DNA of 7,371 nucleotides from a bacterium (GCA_021800575.1 JAJYYW010000064.1:1-7371), one strand, 5' to 3'. Positions 1-6,070 are shown, counted from the first letter of the stretch. A program made the numbers and translations. Notes: generated by a model from the letters alone, not told the origin.

Positions 1-1484
1 ACGATCTCCCGGATGAGGGCGTCCATCGTATAGGTTGTGGGCTGGATACTGACCTCGAGTCCCATGTCGTGAACGGTCTGCGCGGTTATCGGACCAATGC
101 AGGCGATGTCTGCATGCTCCAGTATCCGCAGCGCCTTCTCGCCGAACATTTCGAAGAAATTCGTTACCGTGGACGAGCTCGTAAAAATGGCGATATCAAC
201 CCCGTCCTTGAGGTACGGTCCGATGTCCTGTTTTATGTCGGCCCTGATCGTTTTATACACGGGAACGACATCCACCGCAGCCCCCATCCGGGCGAGTTCA
301 TCCACGAGAACCATCCGTGCGGATTGCGCCCTCGGGATGAGGATCCTTTTTCCTTCCACCGTTCTGTTCATGGCCGCAAGGAGACCTTCGGCCCTGAACT
401 CGTCCGGTACCTGGCTCACCCTCAGTTTCAGGTCCTCTATCGCCTGCGCGGTCTTCGGTCCGATTGCCGCGATGCGCGCATGCCCCATGGCCCTGATGTC
501 TTTCCCGGACAACCAAAGCCGGTCGACAAACCGCCGGACTGCATTTGCGCTCGTAAAGATGATGATATCGTACTGATCAAGCCTGCGGATGGCCTCATCC
601 AGCGGCGTATAGTCGTCGGGTGCGGTCAGTTGAATCGTGGGCTGCTCGATAACGAGGGCACCCAGCCACTCGAGGGACTGCCGTACGCCCGGGGTGTCTT
701 TCTCCATGCGCGTCACCAGCACCTTCTTCCCGAACAGGGGAAGGTGCTCAAACCAGTTGAGCTTATCACGCAGCTGGACGACCTTGCCGATCACGATCAG
801 CGCGGGAGTGATAAACGGCTTGTGAGTATCCTCGAGTATATCCTGGATGGTGCAGATATCTGTTGTTTGCAAAGGCAAGGTGCCCCATCGTATAACGGCA
901 ACGGAATCGCGGGGCGATCTCCCCCGGTCCACCAGCTTCTGTGCGATCTGTTTTATCTGGGCAACACCCATGAGCACCACGATCGTATCAAGCTGTGCGA
1001 TGGCATCCCAGTTGTGCTCGTCAATACCTTCTGCCGTATGTTTATGGCCCGTGATGATGACAACCGAGGACGACAGGTCCCGGTGGGTGAGCGGGATTCC
1101 GGCATACAGAGGAACCGCGTTCACTGAGGATACCCCGGGGATGATTTCGAAATCGATGCCCTGTTCGGCAAGAGCAACCGCCTCTTCTCCGCCCCGCCCG
1201 AACAGGAAGGGATCGCCGCCTTTGAGACGCAGAACGTCATTGCCGGCCGCAGCCTTTTCGATAAGAATCCTGTTGATCTCGTCCTGGGACTTGATGTGCT
1301 CCCCGGCCATCTTCCCTGCGTAGATAAGCTCGGCGGAAGGGGACGCATAGTGCAGGACCTCGCTGTTGATCAGATGGTCGTACACAATGACATCGGCACT
1401 CTGTATATGGTGGATGACCTTCAGGGTGAGCAGTTCCGGGTCACCGGGGCCTGCTCCGGCGATGTATACCTTGCCCCGCTTCAT
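1..1484 (-). CDS. cobA/hemD: Uroporphyrinogen-III C-methyltransferase / uroporphyrinogen-III synthase fusion (CobA-HemD), 3' end cut by window
   Basis: The frame is open from an ATG at 1484-1482 to the window edge, giving 494 codons with no stop. Residues 1-245 are a SAM-dependent uroporphyrinogen-III methyltransferase: GAGPGDPELLT at 10-20, KGGDPFLFGRGGEE at 88-101, PGVSS at 116-120, GIPLTHR at 129-135, closing with LRDKLNWF. Residues about 251-494 are uroporphyrinogen-III synthase: KVLVTR at 254-259, FTSANAV at 310-316, IGPKTAQAI at 341-349, FTSSSTV at 434-440 and IGPITAQTV at 463-471. The HemD half cyclises hydroxymethylbilane to uroporphyrinogen III, and the CobA half methylates that product twice to precorrin-2, both in the cytoplasm. 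Such fusions usually run to about 500 residues, so probably only a few to some tens of codons are missing. The start overlaps the hemC stop as ATGA, with a Shine-Dalgarno 7 bases upstream. The fusion links the branch enzyme directly to its substrate supply. Confidence 0.95.
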   Translation of the reverse strand, partial: MKRGKVYIAGAGPGDPELLTLKVIHHIQSADVIVYDHLINSEVLHYASPSAELIYAGKMAGEHIKSQDEINRILIEKAAAGNDVLRLKGGDPFLFGRGGEEAVALAEQGIDFEIIPGVSSVNAVPLYAGIPLTHRDLSSSVVIITGHKHTAEGIDEHNWDAIAQLDTIVVLMGVAQIKQIAQKLVDRGRSPRDSVAVIRWGTLPLQTTDICTIQDILEDTHKPFITPALIVIGKVVQLRDKLNWFEHLPLFGKKVLVTRMEKDTPGVRQSLEWLGALVIEQPTIQLTAPDDYTPLDEAIRRLDQYDIIIFTSANAVRRFVDRLWLSGKDIRAMGHARIAAIGPKTAQAIEDLKLRVSQVPDEFRAEGLLAAMNRTVEGKRILIPRAQSARMVLVDELARMGAAVDVVPVYKTIRADIKQDIGPYLKDGVDIAIFTSSSTVTNFFEMFGEKALRILEHADIACIGPITAQTVHDMGLEVSIQPTTYTMDALIREI

Positions 1485-2383
1485 ACCGGTATCCCCGTCA
1501 GCCGCGACGCACCCGACTTCAGGAGTTCTTCCGCGAGCCTGACACCCGTCGCGTACGCCCGTTCAACTGGACCGGACACGCTTTTCTGATAGAATTCAGT
1601 GCCTGCCGGATCCGCGATAAACCCTCTGATCTGCACGGTGTTGTCTGCAATGTCCGCATGTGCACCGGCGGGTATCTGGCAATTCGCCCCCAGGCGGGTC
1701 ACAAAACCGCGTTCCGCAGCAGCCCGTACAAACGTGGGGCCGTGATTCAACGCACGGATAAAGGGCTCCAGAACACCCGCATCTGCGTGCGCTTCAATGG
1801 CTATGATACCCTGCCCTGCGGCAGGTATGATATGTAGGGTCTCCGTAAATTCCGGACTGATACCGAGCCGGTTCATGCCCGCATAGGCAATGACAATCGC
1901 ATCATACTGCCCTTCCATAAGCTTGCGGATCCTCGTATCGATATTTCCCCTGAGCATCTCAAACCGCACTGCAGGATTGAGCCGCTTCATCTGCACAATC
2001 CTTCTGAGGCTCGTCGTGCCGATAACGGCATCGTGCAGATCCGAAAAGGTTGTCCGCCGGTTAAAAACGAGCGCATCCCACGGCTGTTCGCCGGGCGGCG
2101 CTGCCACCAGTGCAAGCCCCGCGGGGATCTCCGCGGGCATGTCTTTCATGCTGTGGACGGCGATATCAATCTCCTTTTCCAGAAGTGCCTTTTCGATCTC
2201 TTTGACAAAAAGCCCTTTTCCGCCGATTTCGGTCAGCGACACGTCCTGTATGGCATCACCGGATGTCTTGATGATTACCAATTCTGCCTGGACGGCAGGG
2301 TCTGCCTTCTCAAGGAGGGACTTGATATAGTTCGCCTGCCACAGTGCAAGCTTACTGCCCCGTGTTCCAATGCGTATCTTCAT
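1481..2383 (-). CDS. hemC: Porphobilinogen deaminase (hydroxymethylbilane synthase)
   Basis: Cytoplasmic enzyme that joins four porphobilinogens into hydroxymethylbilane on a covalent dipyrromethane cofactor. The 300-residue length is normal. Visible family signatures are GTRGSKLALWQ at 6-16, IGGKGLFVKE at 53-62, HSMKDMP at 77-83 with the catalytic Asp81 (E. coli Asp84), TSLRR at 124-128, LRGNIDTR at 144-151 and AGQGIIAIE at 189-197. The cofactor-attachment cysteine is Cys235 in LGANCQIPAG. Arginines equivalent to E. coli 11, 131, 132, 149, 155 and 176 are all kept (8, 127, 128, 145, 151, 172). Unusually, the stretch normally reading R-E-D-P-R-D-A is G-E-Q-P-W-D-A (98-104), losing two arginines. 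The ATG overlaps the hemA TGA as ATGA, and the stop overlaps the cobA/hemD start in the same way. No good Shine-Dalgarno precedes it, so coupling to hemA translation is likely. Confidence 0.97.
   Translation of the reverse strand: MKIRIGTRGSKLALWQANYIKSLLEKADPAVQAELVIIKTSGDAIQDVSLTEIGGKGLFVKEIEKALLEKEIDIAVHSMKDMPAEIPAGLALVAAPPGEQPWDALVFNRRTTFSDLHDAVIGTTSLRRIVQMKRLNPAVRFEMLRGNIDTRIRKLMEGQYDAIVIAYAGMNRLGISPEFTETLHIIPAAGQGIIAIEAHADAGVLEPFIRALNHGPTFVRAAAERGFVTRLGANCQIPAGAHADIADNTVQIRGFIADPAGTEFYQKSVSGPVERAYATGVRLAEELLKSGASRLTGIPV
1492..1496 (-). promoter_or_regulatory. Ribosome binding site of the cobA/hemD fusion
   Basis: GGGGA on the minus strand lies 7 bases before the ATG at 1484, inside the last codons of hemC. 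It supports this ATG as the start and suggests translation directly coupled to hemC termination. Confidence 0.55.
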
Positions 2384-3639
2384 ATCTTGAATATTTTTTT
2401 TAACAACGTGATATCCTTCAACACTTCACCCCGTGCGTGCACGTTCTTGATCTCGGTAATAGGCTCATGCAGTATCTTGTTGATGATTCCCCTCGACATT
2501 GCATCCAGGATCTCCCGGTCCTTCTCCGTGGGATTATCGCATTTTGCCAGTGCTTCCTTCAGTTCCTGCTGGCGTATAGCCTCGAATTTTTCCTTCAGCG
2601 ATACGATCGTCGGGACCAGGGACAACTCACCGACCCAGTTCAGAAACTTGCTGACCTCTTCCTCGATGAATCTCCCGGCTTCGCTGGCGGCCTTTTCCCG
2701 CTCTTTCATATTCTGGCTGGTGACTCCTTTGAGGTCATCGATATCAAAGAGGAATACGCCTTCAAATGAAGCTATGGAAGGCTCTATGTTCCTCGGTACA
2801 GAAATGTCTATAAAAAATAATGGTTTGTATTGACGCGCCTTCACAATCTTTGCCATTCTGTCGTTCGTGATGAGGTAGTGATCCGCGGACGTGGAGCAAA
2901 TGACAATATCGACATCCATCAATTGATCGTACAGTTCGTCAAACTCCACCGCAGCCCCCTTCAGCCGTCCGGCAAGATCTGCGGCATGAGCATAGGTCCT
3001 GCTCAAAACGATAAGCTTCGTTGCACCGGCATCCTTGAGATACTTTGCCGCATCCTCGGCCATCTCCCCCGCACCCATCATCAGGACGTTCTTTCCGTTT
3101 AACCTGCCGAATATTTTTTTTGCGAGCTCTACGGCGACCGAGCTCACGGAAACCGTGTACAGCCCTATCGTCGTAAATGTCCTCACCTTTTTCGCGACAC
3201 CGAACGCCCGGTGCATCAGCCTGTTCAGGATCGGACCTGTTGCCGAATGGTAGGACGCTGTCTTATACGCGTCCTTGGTCTGTCCGAGTATCTGTGCCTC
3301 TCCTATCACCATAGAATCAAGGCTGCTGGCGACCCTGAACACATGGGTCACAGCGTCCCTGTCTTCATGGATATACAGGTAGGGCATAAGGGACGCGGTG
3401 TCGATAGACCCAAACTTGCACAGAATGGCCACCATCCCGTCAACCGCGGTATCCCGGTCTTCGGAAACGGTATAGAATTCTATCCGGTTACAGGTGGACA
3501 GGACAATGGCTTCGGTCAGCCCGGCAACAGCAAGGATCTCCTTCAGGATTGATGGAACCTGTTCGTCCGTAAAACTGAGCTTTTCCCTCAACTCTACCGG
3601 TGCGGTTTTATGATTTAAGCCTACGGCCAGAAGTTTCAT
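2380..3639 (-). CDS. hemA: Glutamyl-tRNA reductase
   Basis: NADPH-dependent reduction of glutamyl-tRNA(Glu) to glutamate-1-semialdehyde, the first committed and usually controlled step of the C5 tetrapyrrole route. The 419 residues match the family. The N-terminal catalytic domain begins MKLLAVGLNHKTAPVELREK and carries the thioester cysteine Cys50 in STCNRIEFY. The GEAQILGQ signature is at 113-120. The nucleotide-binding domain has MGAGEMAE at 188-195, LSRT at 212-215 and FFIDISVPR at 275-283. The C-terminal dimerisation helices cover roughly 310-419, including ILHEPI at 389-394. The stretch RTFTTIGLYTVSVSS departs from the commoner T-x-I-x-x-x-A/P-V-S pattern. It lies 3 bases after the ccsA stop and overlaps hemC by four bases. 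No Shine-Dalgarno is visible, so re-initiation after ccsA is likely. Two identical A8 tracts sit in the gene, both in a -1 slippery phase. Confidence 0.98.
   Translation of the reverse strand: MKLLAVGLNHKTAPVELREKLSFTDEQVPSILKEILAVAGLTEAIVLSTCNRIEFYTVSEDRDTAVDGMVAILCKFGSIDTASLMPYLYIHEDRDAVTHVFRVASSLDSMVIGEAQILGQTKDAYKTASYHSATGPILNRLMHRAFGVAKKVRTFTTIGLYTVSVSSVAVELAKKIFGRLNGKNVLMMGAGEMAEDAAKYLKDAGATKLIVLSRTYAHAADLAGRLKGAAVEFDELYDQLMDVDIVICSTSADHYLITNDRMAKIVKARQYKPLFFIDISVPRNIEPSIASFEGVFLFDIDDLKGVTSQNMKEREKAASEAGRFIEEEVSKFLNWVGELSLVPTIVSLKEKFEAIRQQELKEALAKCDNPTEKDREILDAMSRGIINKILHEPITEIKNVHARGEVLKDITLLKKIFKI
2395..2401 (-). other. Candidate -1 slippery heptamer A AAA AAA at the hemA/hemC junction
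   Basis: The hemA codons here read TTA AAA AAA ATA, which places A AAA AAA in the X XXY YYZ phase known for bacterial -1 frameshifting (as at dnaX). Seen directly: after a one-base slip back the next codons are AAT ATT CAA GAT and then the hemC ATG in frame. The product would be 415 HemA residues, four linker residues and the 300 of HemC. An AAGGA at 2414-2418 lies 12 bases upstream, near the spacing at which internal Shine-Dalgarno sequences stimulate -1 shifts, and is too far from the hemC ATG to serve it. No strong downstream stem is visible. Function is inference; the tract may simply encode LysLys. Confidence 0.3.
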
Positions 3640-3642
3640 AGT

Positions 3643-4446
3643 TTAAAAATTATGGTACCCCTTGAACAAAAAGTTAACACCCATGAAACCAAAAAGGACC
3701 AGCAGGAAACAGGCTGCGGAAACCCATGCGAACTTTTTGCCCCTCCAGCCAAGGCTTATCCTTCCGTGGAGGATAAAAACATACGCAAACCAGATGATGA
3801 GCGACCATGTTTCCTTGGGGTCCCAGTTCCAGTAGGTCCCGTAGATGCTGTCGGACCACAGAGCGCCGGTGATGATACCGAGGGTAAGGAACGGCAGCCC
3901 GATGGTCAACGTCTTGTACGCCAGATCATCGAGGATGAACAGGGAAGGAAGCCATTTCGTAATCCATATGATACGTTTGTGCTTCAACCACGTTTCCTGA
4001 AAAATGTACATGATCGAAGAAATAAAGGACAATGCAAAAAGCCCGTACGAGGTTATGGAAAACACGACGTGGAAGGGGAAGATGTCCGTATTGAAGATCG
4101 GGCTCAATTCCTTGGTCCCGCCCTTCACGACGATGAATACCAGGATCAGGACCAGTATCAGCGGCGTGGAAAATCCGATGATGGCGGTCGTTCCCCGGAA
4201 CAGCAGGGAGACGAGGATAGCCCCCACGGCAAGCGCCCATGCAAACATAAAAACGGCATACTTGACGTCGAAGACCGGGAACATCTCCGTTTTCCTGTAA
4301 AACAACAGCAGAATGCCGGTTTGCAGAATGACCGCGAGTATCATACTGACCAGCGCTGCGATCTCCAGTCTCTTATCCCTGGTGAACGCATACCCGATAC
4401 TCATACCCATGGCAAGTATATACAGAAAAATCGTCAATAGAATCAT
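3643..4446 (-). CDS. ccsA: CcsA/HemX-family cytochrome c biogenesis membrane protein
   Basis: A 267-residue, very hydrophobic protein with about eight predicted membrane segments. The tryptophan-rich heme-handling motif is YWNWDPKETWSLIIW at 205-219. Three histidines fit the CcsA heme-ligand pattern: His126 (PFHVVFSITSYG), His227 (ILHGR) and His265 (GYHNF, the GLHSY position of ResC/CcsA). The N-terminal part is HemX-like: LQTGIL in the second segment, SYGLFALSF followed by SIMYIFQE, and LPSLFILDDLAY at 166-177. Expected roles are heme delivery for cytochrome c assembly across the inner membrane, or, as for Bacillus HemX, influence on HemA abundance; its place 3 bases upstream of hemA fits either. 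The ATG at 4446 is the only plausible start: the in-frame upstream stretch meets a stop before any other start codon. A GGAG lies about 12 bases before it. No CcsB/ResB partner is in the window. Confidence 0.9.
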   Translation of the reverse strand: MILLTIFLYILAMGMSIGYAFTRDKRLEIAALVSMILAVILQTGILLLFYRKTEMFPVFDVKYAVFMFAWALAVGAILVSLLFRGTTAIIGFSTPLILVLILVFIVVKGGTKELSPIFNTDIFPFHVVFSITSYGLFALSFISSIMYIFQETWLKHKRIIWITKWLPSLFILDDLAYKTLTIGLPFLTLGIITGALWSDSIYGTYWNWDPKETWSLIIWFAYVFILHGRISLGWRGKKFAWVSAACFLLVLFGFMGVNFLFKGYHNF

Positions 4447-4530
4447 GGCGTTCGTGTTCTCCGGACTCTGAAGGATGCGCTCTGGATGTTCACTGTCGGA
4501 ATACCCGTCCCGTTAACCGTGTACGTTATC
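4447..4530 (-). other. Intergenic gap between precorrin-2 dehydrogenase and ccsA
   Basis: At 84 bases this is the only sizeable gap inside the operon; the other junctions overlap or leave 3 bases. I see no convincing promoter, no small gene and no U-tract that would make a terminator. It begins inside the hairpin at 4524-4552. The operon is probably transcribed through it, but partial attenuation or processing here cannot be excluded from sequence. Confidence 0.5.
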
Positions 4531-4552
4531 TCATACGCATGAGGCGATAACG
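4524..4552 (-). repeat. Stem-loop straddling the stop codon of the precorrin-2 dehydrogenase gene
   Basis: Inverted repeat: CGTTATC at 4524-4530 pairs with GATAACG at 4546-4552. An inner TCAT/ATGA pair (4531-4534 with 4539-4542) closes a four-base loop after a three-base bulge. The gene's TGA (4533-4531) is inside the stem. No T-run follows on either strand, so it is not a standard intrinsic terminator. It could be an RNA processing or stability element, or chance. Confidence 0.45.
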
Positions 4553-5175
4553 GTATCGATATACCGGCGCAGTAAATCCGGATTTTTCTCCTTTATATAG
4601 TGTAACAGCTTTTCCGAAGAAAGTTTACCAAGAACATGCTCAATATGTATGTCGACTCCGCTTTTCTTCATTTTTAGCAATCTGCTTCTCACCCGTATTA
4701 TCGTTTGAATGTACAGCATATATTCCGGATTTAATAATTTATCAATTCTTTTCTTCACGACAACCGCGGCGTATGGAGCATGGCCGTCCGTTGAAACCGT
4801 AATAGTCACCCTGCCCTTTTTCAGGACTGCAGGCATGATGAAATCACAATAATCAGGGTCATCGACAACATTGACGAGTATGTGCCGTGACCGCGTATGT
4901 TCGTAAATTTTATGGTTGACCGTCCGGTCATCTGTTGCCGCAAAAACAAGGTAGACCCCGCGCAGGTCTGTCGTTCTGAAAGGCCTCCTGACAAGCTCGA
5001 TCGTTTTCCCGGTACCGAGTTGTATAAGGGGTTCTATTGCGGACGGGGCAACAACCTTTACCTCTGCCCCGGCTTTCAGAAGGTTGAGGGTTTTCCTGTA
5101 CGCGACACGGCCACCGCCGACAACGAGGCACCGCTGTCCCTGCAGGTGCAATGCAATAGGATAATACGTGTTCAA
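4531..5175 (-). CDS. Precorrin-2 dehydrogenase / sirohydrochlorin ferrochelatase (Met8 / CysG N-terminal type)
   Basis: NAD-dependent oxidation of precorrin-2 to sirohydrochlorin, with possible Fe insertion to siroheme, in the cytoplasm. I take the start as TTG at 5175-5173, giving 214 residues, because it begins MNTYYPIALHLQGQRCLVVGG as family members do. The TTG overlaps the upstream TGA as TTGA. A longer GTG frame from 5286 would add 37 residues of unrelated sequence buried in the upstream gene. Numbered from the TTG: Rossmann VVGGGRVA at 18-25, AATDDRTVN at 79-87, and NVVDDPDYCDF at 102-112 with Asp105 matching the catalytic CysG Asp104. The substrate loop STDGHAP at 128-134 replaces the commoner GTSP/GKSP ending. 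The rest is the helical dimer/chelatase region. It lacks the CysG methyltransferase half, which the CobA domain at the operon end supplies. Whether it chelates iron cannot be told from sequence. Confidence 0.9.
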   Translation of the reverse strand: MNTYYPIALHLQGQRCLVVGGGRVAYRKTLNLLKAGAEVKVVAPSAIEPLIQLGTGKTIELVRRPFRTTDLRGVYLVFAATDDRTVNHKIYEHTRSRHILVNVVDDPDYCDFIMPAVLKKGRVTITVSTDGHAPYAAVVVKKRIDKLLNPEYMLYIQTIIRVRSRLLKMKKSGVDIHIEHVLGKLSSEKLLHYIKEKNPDLLRRYIDTVIASCV

Positions 5176-5768
5176 AAGCTGAGCCCGAATCCCAGGCTGA
5201 GGAACAACTCGTCCATATTCAGCCTGCTTATACCGGACAACATATCCGGCACATACTGATACCCCGTATCGAGATTGAACAGCCACCGCGGTGATTGCGA
5301 ACCGAGCAGAATGTCGGTTCCCATGCCTGCCTTAAGTCCAAAAACAACACTATTGCTCGTTGAAAGGCTGTTCGCATAACTCGTTGTCGAATTGACAATC
5401 ATGGAGTCGAGAAGAGAATAGACATAGGGTTTAAATGAATAACCATCGAGGAGCTTGACCCTGATTCCGGCATCGAATGAAGGAAGTATGGTCACTTTGT
5501 CCGCGGCAATGTCTCCGCCATTATTCACCACGATTGGACCGGTACCGGCCTGCTGCGCTGTATGCGCCCGCAGATCCATCGAGATAATATCATGGTAGAT
5601 GTTAAAGTCATATCCAACCTGCAGGGTTGTTTCCGGATCGGTCAGCACAGACAGGGGTTGTGAAAAATTGAGGTTATTGGAAGAACAGGTGATCGAACCA
5701 GCCTGTGCTCCCGTCACCGGCAGCAGCAACGCAATCAACAGGATGAGCATGACGGTCTGTTTTTTCAT
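5172..5768 (-). CDS. Small outer-membrane beta-barrel protein candidate
   Basis: A 198-residue protein I do not recognise as a named family. MKKQTVMLILLIALLLPVTG begins a clear Sec signal peptide, with likely cleavage after AQA at 21-23. There is no lipobox, so it is not a lipoprotein. The mature part (about 175 residues) alternates polar and hydrophobic residues in likely beta strands: LQVGYDFNIYHDI, FDAGIRVKLL, FKPYVYSLLD, VVFGLKAGMGTDIL, WLFNLDTGYQY. It ends LFLSLGFGLSF, with the terminal phenylalanine typical of outer-membrane barrels recognised by the Bam machinery. The size suits a barrel of about eight strands. It is the first gene after the promoter at 5793-5821, and its TGA overlaps the TTG start of the next gene, so it appears to belong to the tetrapyrrole operon. 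A role in metal or tetrapyrrole passage is only a guess from position. Its Shine-Dalgarno is weak. Confidence 0.8.
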   Translation of the reverse strand: MKKQTVMLILLIALLLPVTGAQAGSITCSSNNLNFSQPLSVLTDPETTLQVGYDFNIYHDIISMDLRAHTAQQAGTGPIVVNNGGDIAADKVTILPSFDAGIRVKLLDGYSFKPYVYSLLDSMIVNSTTSYANSLSTSNSVVFGLKAGMGTDILLGSQSPRWLFNLDTGYQYVPDMLSGISRLNMDELFLSLGFGLSF

Positions 5769-5792
5769 CGCTTCTGATATACCCTTTCAAAC

Positions 5793-5821
5793 AATATACG
5801 CCTTTTCACCGTCTTTGTAAA
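5793..5821 (-). promoter_or_regulatory. Sigma70-type promoter of the tetrapyrrole operon
   Basis: On the minus strand TTTACA (5821-5816) and TATATT (5798-5793) are separated by exactly 17 bases. Each hexamer matches the consensus at five of six positions. Transcription would start near 5786, leaving a leader of only about 18 bases before the ATG at 5768. This is the best promoter I see in the window and would drive the barrel gene and, through overlaps, the following genes. Confidence 0.6.
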
Positions 5822-5832
5822 CCCGGTCCGGG
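5822..5832. repeat. GC-rich palindrome abutting the -35 box
   Basis: CCCGG-T-CCGGG directly adjoins the -35 hexamer on its upstream side. It partly overlaps a second inverted repeat, CGGGC (5829-5833) with GCCCG (5845-5849). The position would suit a regulator site, but the arms are short and GC-rich and may be chance. Confidence 0.25.
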
Positions 5833-6070
5833 CACAAGAGTATGGCCCGTGGTATTCAAGAGGCTGCAGCACTGCCCCGGGATGGGCCGACCGCACATCT
5901 TTATCCGTGAGGATAACAGTCAAACAACTACCAATAAAGGAGTTCACACGTGTATGGCCATCGGGTGAGGGAATCTGGCTTCGCATCCCGTTTTATCAAG
6001 GGCGGAGTATCCACACAGGACGAGGGGCTGGAGGGATTTGGTTCCGGGTGTCTGAATTATTCTGGACTGA

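Larger units (their letters stand above)
5769..6070. other. Intergenic region between the regulator and the operon
   Basis: This 302-base stretch has no gene I can support. Besides the promoter and palindrome at its left end it holds a small hairpin at 5901-5916 (TTATCC, loop GTGA, GGATAA) and a short ACACGTGT palindrome at 5946-5953. No intrinsic terminator for the upstream regulator is evident: no stable stem is followed by a T-run on the minus strand. I see no riboswitch consensus such as a cobalamin box. Confidence 0.5.

Noticed and set aside
69..1127. A long plus-strand open frame of 352 codons opposite cobA/hemD.
   Set aside because: It is antisense to a clearly conserved fusion gene, and its translation is low-complexity and rich in Arg, Asp and His with no family motif; it reflects codon bias on the real strand.
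2033..2833. A 266-codon plus-strand frame across the hemC/hemA junction.
   Set aside because: It is antisense to two well-conserved enzymes and shows no domain signature; treated as a shadow.
3652..4440. A 262-codon plus-strand frame opposite ccsA.
   Set aside because: It mirrors ccsA almost exactly. The highly charged translation is what the complement of a hydrophobic membrane protein gives.
4447..4530. Extension of ccsA upstream of 4446.
   Set aside because: The in-frame upstream codons contain no ATG, GTG or TTG before reaching a stop codon, so the ATG at 4446 stands.
5901..5916. Hairpin TTATCC-GTGA-GGATAA considered as a terminator of the regulator gene.
   Set aside because: The stem is only six AT-rich pairs, no T-run follows on the minus strand, and it lies about 155 bases past the stop codon.
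5765..5986. A 73-codon minus-strand frame ending in an ATGA overlap with the barrel gene start.
   Set aside because: The overlap looks operon-like, but the predicted peptide has no recognisable pattern, there is no Shine-Dalgarno before its ATG, and the best promoter lies inside it.
5769..6070. Cobalamin or other riboswitch in the leader region of the operon.
   Set aside because: I looked for a cobalamin-box-like conserved core on the minus strand and found none; the predicted transcript leader is also too short.
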